From the NCBI GenBank assembly GCA_002385415.1, contig DGDL01000090.1:1-21556 (forward strand): a stretch of 21,556 nucleotides of DNA, given 5' to 3'. The DNA comes from Clostridiales bacterium UBA3953 (GTDB taxonomy: Bacteria; Bacillota; Clostridia; Oscillospirales; CAG-272). How positions within the stretch are numbered: the stretch's first letter is position 1; each line of letters starts with the position of its first letter. The translations under genes were made by a program, and so were the position numbers. Shown here piece by piece: positions 21,538-21,556 of the stretch. The notes beneath the pieces were generated by a model, which was given only the letters and a program-made list of their open reading frames with translations, made no database searches and had not been told where the DNA came from.

Positions 21538-21556
21538 CTGTCTCTTATACACATCT
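21538..21556 (+). other. Tn5/Nextera mosaic-end adapter remnant
   Basis: CTGTCTCTTATACACATCT is exactly the reverse complement of the 19-bp Tn5 mosaic end used in tagmentation libraries (AGATGTGTATAAGAGACAG). It ends at the last base of the window. It is a library artefact that was not trimmed, so the last codons of the open frame above are not biological. Confidence 0.97.

Overview
The window looks like a fragment of a Bacillota (Clostridia-type, probably Oscillospirales-like) chromosome. The basis is moderately high GC, TTGACA/TATAAT promoters, strong GGAGG ribosome binding sites, SpoVG, YerC, RNase J, a zinc-ribbon L28 and a DeoR-type regulator. The species assignment is inference. The last 19 bases are the Tn5/Nextera mosaic end, so this is the right-hand end of an assembled contig and the last genuine base is about 21537.

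Layout. 1-376: two tRNA genes on the minus strand (a partial tRNA, probably Asp, and a complete tRNA-Val(UAC)) behind a consensus promoter with upstream A-tracts. 377-1575: a minus-strand yerC-like regulator overlapping a SAM methyltransferase gene. 1892-9300: a minus-strand 2-oxoacid (pyruvate-type) dehydrogenase locus read as deoR-type regulator, E2, E3, a fused E1 alpha-beta, an intrinsic terminator, then lplA (lipoate ligase). It can both build and lipoylate the complex. 9326-10767: murC with its own terminator. 10954-11313: spoVG on the plus strand, followed by about 650 bp that looks like decayed coding sequence. 11973-12986: rpmB (L28) and a DUF6873-like protein of unknown role. 13210-13440: a small basic coiled-coil protein. 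13712-13960: a C-terminal stub resembling alkaline-phosphatase-superfamily enzymes, still attached to its terminator. 14018-15602: divergent ZIP metal transporter and Fe/Mn superoxide dismutase genes. 16004-17978: RNase J with a long structured leader that includes a terminator-like hairpin. 18129-18788: an Asn-rich protein with seven 13-residue repeats. 18851-19150: a small tail-anchored protein. 19250-21537: a sugar-phosphate nucleotidyltransferase fused to hexapeptide repeats and a phosphomannomutase-like domain lacking its catalytic serine loop, cut by the contig end.

No mobile element, CRISPR array or defence system was seen. The most distinctive content is the E2-E3-E1(fused)-lplA locus with possible operator and terminator control, the RNase J leader, the in-frame 39-bp repeat gene, the two decayed loci, and the degenerate PMM fusion protein. 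All functional assignments come from reading motifs by eye; no database search was run.
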